Positions 5,393 through 8,103 of a stretch of 8,103 nt of DNA are shown piece by piece. The DNA comes from Cytophagales bacterium. GTDB lineage: Bacteria; Bacteroidota; Bacteroidia; Cytophagales; Cyclobacteriaceae. The translations under genes were made by a program, and so were the position numbers. The number at the start of each line of letters is the position of its first letter. The first letter of the stretch is position 1. The stretch covers positions 1 through 8,103 of the forward strand of contig JAHEMU010000111.1 of the NCBI GenBank assembly GCA_024643485.1, read 5' to 3'. The notes under the pieces are model-generated. The model was not told where the DNA came from. It did not search any database and saw only the letters and a program-made list of their open reading frames with translations.

Positions 5393-5415
5393 AACTTTCG
5401 GGAAGTTTTCTTTAT
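5393..5415 (+). terminator. Probable terminator after the zinc-ribbon gene
   Basis: AACTT (5393-5397) pairs with AAGTT (5403-5407), with a T-G pair inside the stem (5398/5402) and a CGG loop. A T-rich tract, TTTTCTTTATT (5406-5416), follows. The hairpin lies 6 nt after the stop. The stem is short, so termination may be partial and the downstream membrane-protein gene could receive some read-through. Confidence 0.5.
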
Positions 5416-5469
5416 TCCTTAATTAATACCTTATAGGTTTTCCTTATTTTGGATGAAAATAATGTGTTA

Positions 5470-6561
5470 ATGCAAATACGCTGGTTATTTTCTAAGGGAA
5501 TGGATTTGGGTGGGTTATTCCTGCCTGTATGGGTTACTTGGTGCGTTTGTTTTTTATTGCCATCAAATTGGTTGCAAAGTGAAATTCCATTGATGTTATG
5601 GGTGTTAATTGTCATTGGTATCGATGTTGGACACGTTTGGTCAACCCTATTTCGATCGTATTTTAGTCCAATCGATCGATCCATGCATTATAAAAGTTTA
5701 TGGTTAATTCCCATTATGGCTTTTATTGTGTTTTTTGGCATCAGTCAACTGAGTATTGTTTATTTCTGGAGAGTTTTAGCTTATTTGGCGCTGTACCATT
5801 TCATCAAACAACAGTATGGATTTTTGAGATTATACAAGGCAAAGGGTCATGATTTTCAGCGTAAATTCATCCCTGATAACTTTATTATTTATTTTTCTAT
5901 GCTTGTCCCTGTGTTGTTTTGGCATTTACAGGAGTCAAGACAATTCAGTTGGTTCATAGATGGAGATTTTTATACGGTAGGTGCTTTTCTTAAATCCTTC
6001 GACCCATCATCAATTAAATTCAGCTTTTCGTTCATTTACTTTTCCATAATTATTTGTTGGCTTATTGAGGATGTCATTCGACAACAAAAATCTAAGATAT
6101 CAAAGCTTCCAAAACAGTTATGGATTATAACTACCGCGTTAAACTGGTATATTGGTATTGTTTATTTTAACTCAGATTTAGCATTCACCTTAACAAATGT
6201 AATTGCCCATGGAATCCCATATTATATATTGATATTTACTTTTATTCGGAAAAGAAGTTTCCAAAGAAGAGGTACTCCTTATATTACCAAAAATAAAATG
6301 GTGTGGATGGTGGGGGCAGTGATTGTGATAGGTTTTTTTGAGGAGTACTTATGGGATATGTTGGTGTATAGAGATCATGAAGATTTCTTTAGTAATATAA
6401 TTACCTATACCGTCGATCAATTCTCAAACCCCTTGGTAGTAGGACTGGCCATGTCTATTTTGGTAGTACCCCAGATAACACATTATATATTGGACGGAAT
6501 AATATGGAAAACGGGGCCAAAAAACCCTGGGCTTAAAGAAATAATGCTTAATAATGAATAG
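5470..6561 (+). CDS. Polytopic membrane protein with clustered histidines, function unknown
   Basis: A 363-residue integral membrane protein with roughly nine or ten hydrophobic segments, at about residues 15-30, 40-54, 76-100, 102-111, 136-153, 184-199, 216-233, 241-259, 277-295 and 321-341. Motif-like histidines lie within or beside them: GHVWST (His55), YHFIKQQYGFLRLY (His110), NVIAHGIPYY (His247) and THYILDGIIWK (His338). Such spacing suggests metal or haem ligands and a membrane oxidoreductase, but this is inference; I cannot name the family. The ATG at 5470 was chosen; a TTG at 5449 would add seven residues (MDENNVL). The stop overlaps the start of the next gene by 8 bp (ATGAATAG), so the two are translationally coupled and probably act together, this one as the membrane partner of the exported flavoprotein. 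Low-GC, Phe/Ile-rich codon use contrasts with the ribosomal genes upstream, as expected for modest expression. Confidence 0.82.
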   Translation: MQIRWLFSKGMDLGGLFLPVWVTWCVCFLLPSNWLQSEIPLMLWVLIVIGIDVGHVWSTLFRSYFSPIDRSMHYKSLWLIPIMAFIVFFGISQLSIVYFWRVLAYLALYHFIKQQYGFLRLYKAKGHDFQRKFIPDNFIIYFSMLVPVLFWHLQESRQFSWFIDGDFYTVGAFLKSFDPSSIKFSFSFIYFSIIICWLIEDVIRQQKSKISKLPKQLWIITTALNWYIGIVYFNSDLAFTLTNVIAHGIPYYILIFTFIRKRSFQRRGTPYITKNKMVWMVGAVIVIGFFEEYLWDMLVYRDHEDFFSNIITYTVDQFSNPLVVGLAMSILVVPQITHYILDGIIWKTGPKNPGLKEIMLNNE

Positions 6562-8065
6562 ACGTGAATTTATTCTCCGTTCGGGGTTGATTAGTCTTCC
6601 AATCCTTTTAACAGGTTGTGCCTGGAAGAGTCGGTCTTTAAACTATAAGGTAATTGTTGACTCAGACTATACCATAGGTCACTCCATGCTTAAGGGGCTG
6701 CCTGAATACGAAATTGAGCATGCTATTCGAGATACTGAAGTTGCGATAATAGGAGGAGGGATTGCAGGGTTGGTGGCTGCGAATGCAGTAAAATTAAAAG
6801 GGTTTAAACCGCTAGTATTGGAATTGTCGGCCTCTTTAGGTGGCACTTCATCAAGCAAAAATTATGGAGAGGTATATTTTTCTCAAGGAGCTCATTATGA
6901 GCTAGCCTATCCTGATTATTATGGAGAATCGACGCTGAAGTTTTTAGAACAAAGCGGACTGATCTATTTTCAACCTTGGACTAAACAGTGGTCATTCAAA
7001 GAGCGTAAACATATTATTACTGGAAACAGAAAAGGGAGATCCTTTTATAAGGGAATGTATTCTGAAGAGTTATTTCCACCTTCCCAACAAAAAAATAAAT
7101 TTATTGAGTTGATGGCTTCGTATGAAGGGATGATGCCAATGCCTACTCCAAAAATTGATTCATCGTTACATTATTTGAATGAGTTAAGCTTTTATACCTT
7201 TTTAAATGATGAAATAGGGGTAAGTGAGGAAATGAAAATAGCCTTGGATTACCAGATGAAGGACGATTATGGAGCGGGAATGGAACAAGTTTCAGCTTTA
7301 GCTGGAATTCATTATTATGCATGTCGGCCTTATTATCGAAAAGTGGTAGAGTTGTTTTCGCCGCCTGAAGGGAATTCCTATTTCGTCAATCACTTTAATT
7401 CGAAATTGAAAGAAGAAGAGAGAAAGACCTCTCAGATGGTAATTTCAATGGAAGAGAATGCACGAGGAGTTTTATTGGGAGTGTTGGATTATCCAAATAA
7501 AAGGAGATACCAAATACAGGCGAATAAAGCAATTTATGCGGCAAATAAACATACCCTCCGCCATATTCATCCGGATCATTCAAAGTTGTTTAAACATCAG
7601 CAGGCTCCTTGGATGGTGGTAAATATTATTATTAGAAACGAGCTAAATGATCTTGGATTTTGGCAAAATGAGATGGTAGTGGATGACACGACCTTCATGG
7701 GTTTTATCGATAGTGACTCACAAACAGAGAGGTCAAATATTCGTGTATTTACCGCGTATTATTGTTTACCTGCTGAGTCTAGAAAGGACCTTATAAATGT
7801 TGAATCGAATGCCGCAATAATTGCCGATCAAACCATTAGTTATATCAGTGAATATTTCCATACGGATATTGAATCGTTGGTTTTAGAAGTTCAGATCAAA
7901 GTAATGGGACATGCTATGCCAATTCCGGAAGTGGGATATTTATTTAATGATGCAAATAGACTTATACCTAATAGTAATATACGCTATGCCGGGGTGGATA
8001 ACGGTAGATTGCCCTTGTTTTTTGAAGCCGTTGACAGTGCTTTATCTGCCGTTGAAAGTTTATAA
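6554..8065 (+). CDS. Exported FAD-dependent oxidoreductase with Tat-type lipoprotein signal
   Basis: A 503-residue flavoprotein of the amine oxidase/phytoene desaturase-like FAD superfamily. The N-terminus NRREFILRSGLISLPILLTGC combines a twin-arginine motif (Arg3-Arg4-x-Phe6) with a lipobox LTGC, making Cys22 the likely lipidated residue. This fits export of a folded, cofactor-loaded enzyme and membrane anchoring. The dinucleotide-binding motif is VAIIGGGIAGLVAANAV (63-79), followed by Glu90 as the likely ribose-binding acid, LGGTSS (95-100) and QGAHYE (111-116). The C-terminus YAGVDNGRLPLFFEAVDSAL matches the second FAD-contacting segment of the superfamily, where an acidic residue (Asp482) touches the cofactor and a helix closes the fold. 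The middle (about 140-450) should form the substrate domain, including SPPEGNSYFVNHF; its specificity is unknown. The start overlaps the membrane-protein gene by 8 bp. Substrate candidates such as amines or polyenes are inference only. Confidence 0.88.
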   Translation: MNRREFILRSGLISLPILLTGCAWKSRSLNYKVIVDSDYTIGHSMLKGLPEYEIEHAIRDTEVAIIGGGIAGLVAANAVKLKGFKPLVLELSASLGGTSSSKNYGEVYFSQGAHYELAYPDYYGESTLKFLEQSGLIYFQPWTKQWSFKERKHIITGNRKGRSFYKGMYSEELFPPSQQKNKFIELMASYEGMMPMPTPKIDSSLHYLNELSFYTFLNDEIGVSEEMKIALDYQMKDDYGAGMEQVSALAGIHYYACRPYYRKVVELFSPPEGNSYFVNHFNSKLKEEERKTSQMVISMEENARGVLLGVLDYPNKRRYQIQANKAIYAANKHTLRHIHPDHSKLFKHQQAPWMVVNIIIRNELNDLGFWQNEMVVDDTTFMGFIDSDSQTERSNIRVFTAYYCLPAESRKDLINVESNAAIIADQTISYISEYFHTDIESLVLEVQIKVMGHAMPIPEVGYLFNDANRLIPNSNIRYAGVDNGRLPLFFEAVDSALSAVESL

Positions 8066-8081
8066 CAGAGGCGCTAGTAAT

Positions 8082-8101
8082 CTACTTAGGGATTCAAGTA
8101 G
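8082..8101. repeat. Short inverted repeat after the flavoprotein gene
   Basis: CTACTT (8082-8087) and AAGTAG (8096-8101) form a 6-bp stem with an 8-nt loop, 16 nt after the stop. The window ends two bases later, so it cannot be seen whether a T-run follows. It may be the stem of a terminator. Confidence 0.35.
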
Positions 8102-8103
8102 GC

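Noticed and set aside
5449..5469. TTG start for the membrane protein, adding seven residues
   Set aside because: TTG starts are rare in this phylum and the in-frame ATG at 5470 immediately precedes the first membrane segment. It cannot be excluded without homologues.
5412..5684. Minus-strand open frame of 90 codons over the start of the membrane-protein gene
   Set aside because: The plus-strand reading gives clear membrane segments and coupled downstream translation; the minus-strand reading shows no motif or start signal.

Overview
The window looks like a chromosomal segment of a Bacteroidota bacterium, probably Cytophagales-like (the order is inference). Four things point there: AT-rich codon use; a DUF3467 gene directly after rpoC; a promoter of the Bacteroidota sigma-A type (TTG, 20 nt, TAnnTTTG) before rpsL; and almost no Shine-Dalgarno sequences in front of highly expressed genes.

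Bases 1-4190 are the conserved transcription/translation block. It starts with the 3' end of rpoC, followed by a DUF3467 gene 2 nt later. A hairpin terminator overlaps the promoter of the next operon. That operon is rpsL-rpsG-fusA-rpsJ (S12, S7, EF-G, S10), without tuf, and it ends at a strong hairpin after rpsJ. In most bacteria, and I believe in most Bacteroidota, rpsJ leads into rplC and the rest of the S10 operon. Here it does not, so the window contains a synteny break.

Bases 4190-5035 are a regulatory and small-gene zone. A 58-codon minus-strand gene for a tiny, very basic lipoprotein converges on rpsJ and appears to share its bidirectional terminator. Upstream of it lie a 26-bp near-perfect palindrome and a 12-bp perfect palindrome. 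Then comes a minus-strand gene for a short SSB without the acidic C-terminal tip, and a 99-bp divergent spacer of about 7% GC.

Bases 5036-8103 hold three plus-strand accessory genes. The first is a small protein with a CX2C-X12-CX3C zinc ribbon. The other two form an overlapping pair: a polytopic membrane protein with conserved-looking histidines, and an FAD-dependent oxidoreductase with a combined twin-arginine and lipoprotein signal. The pair looks like a two-component envelope redox module of unknown substrate and is the best candidate for undescribed biology here. No tRNA, rRNA, CRISPR array, insertion sequence or transposase was seen.
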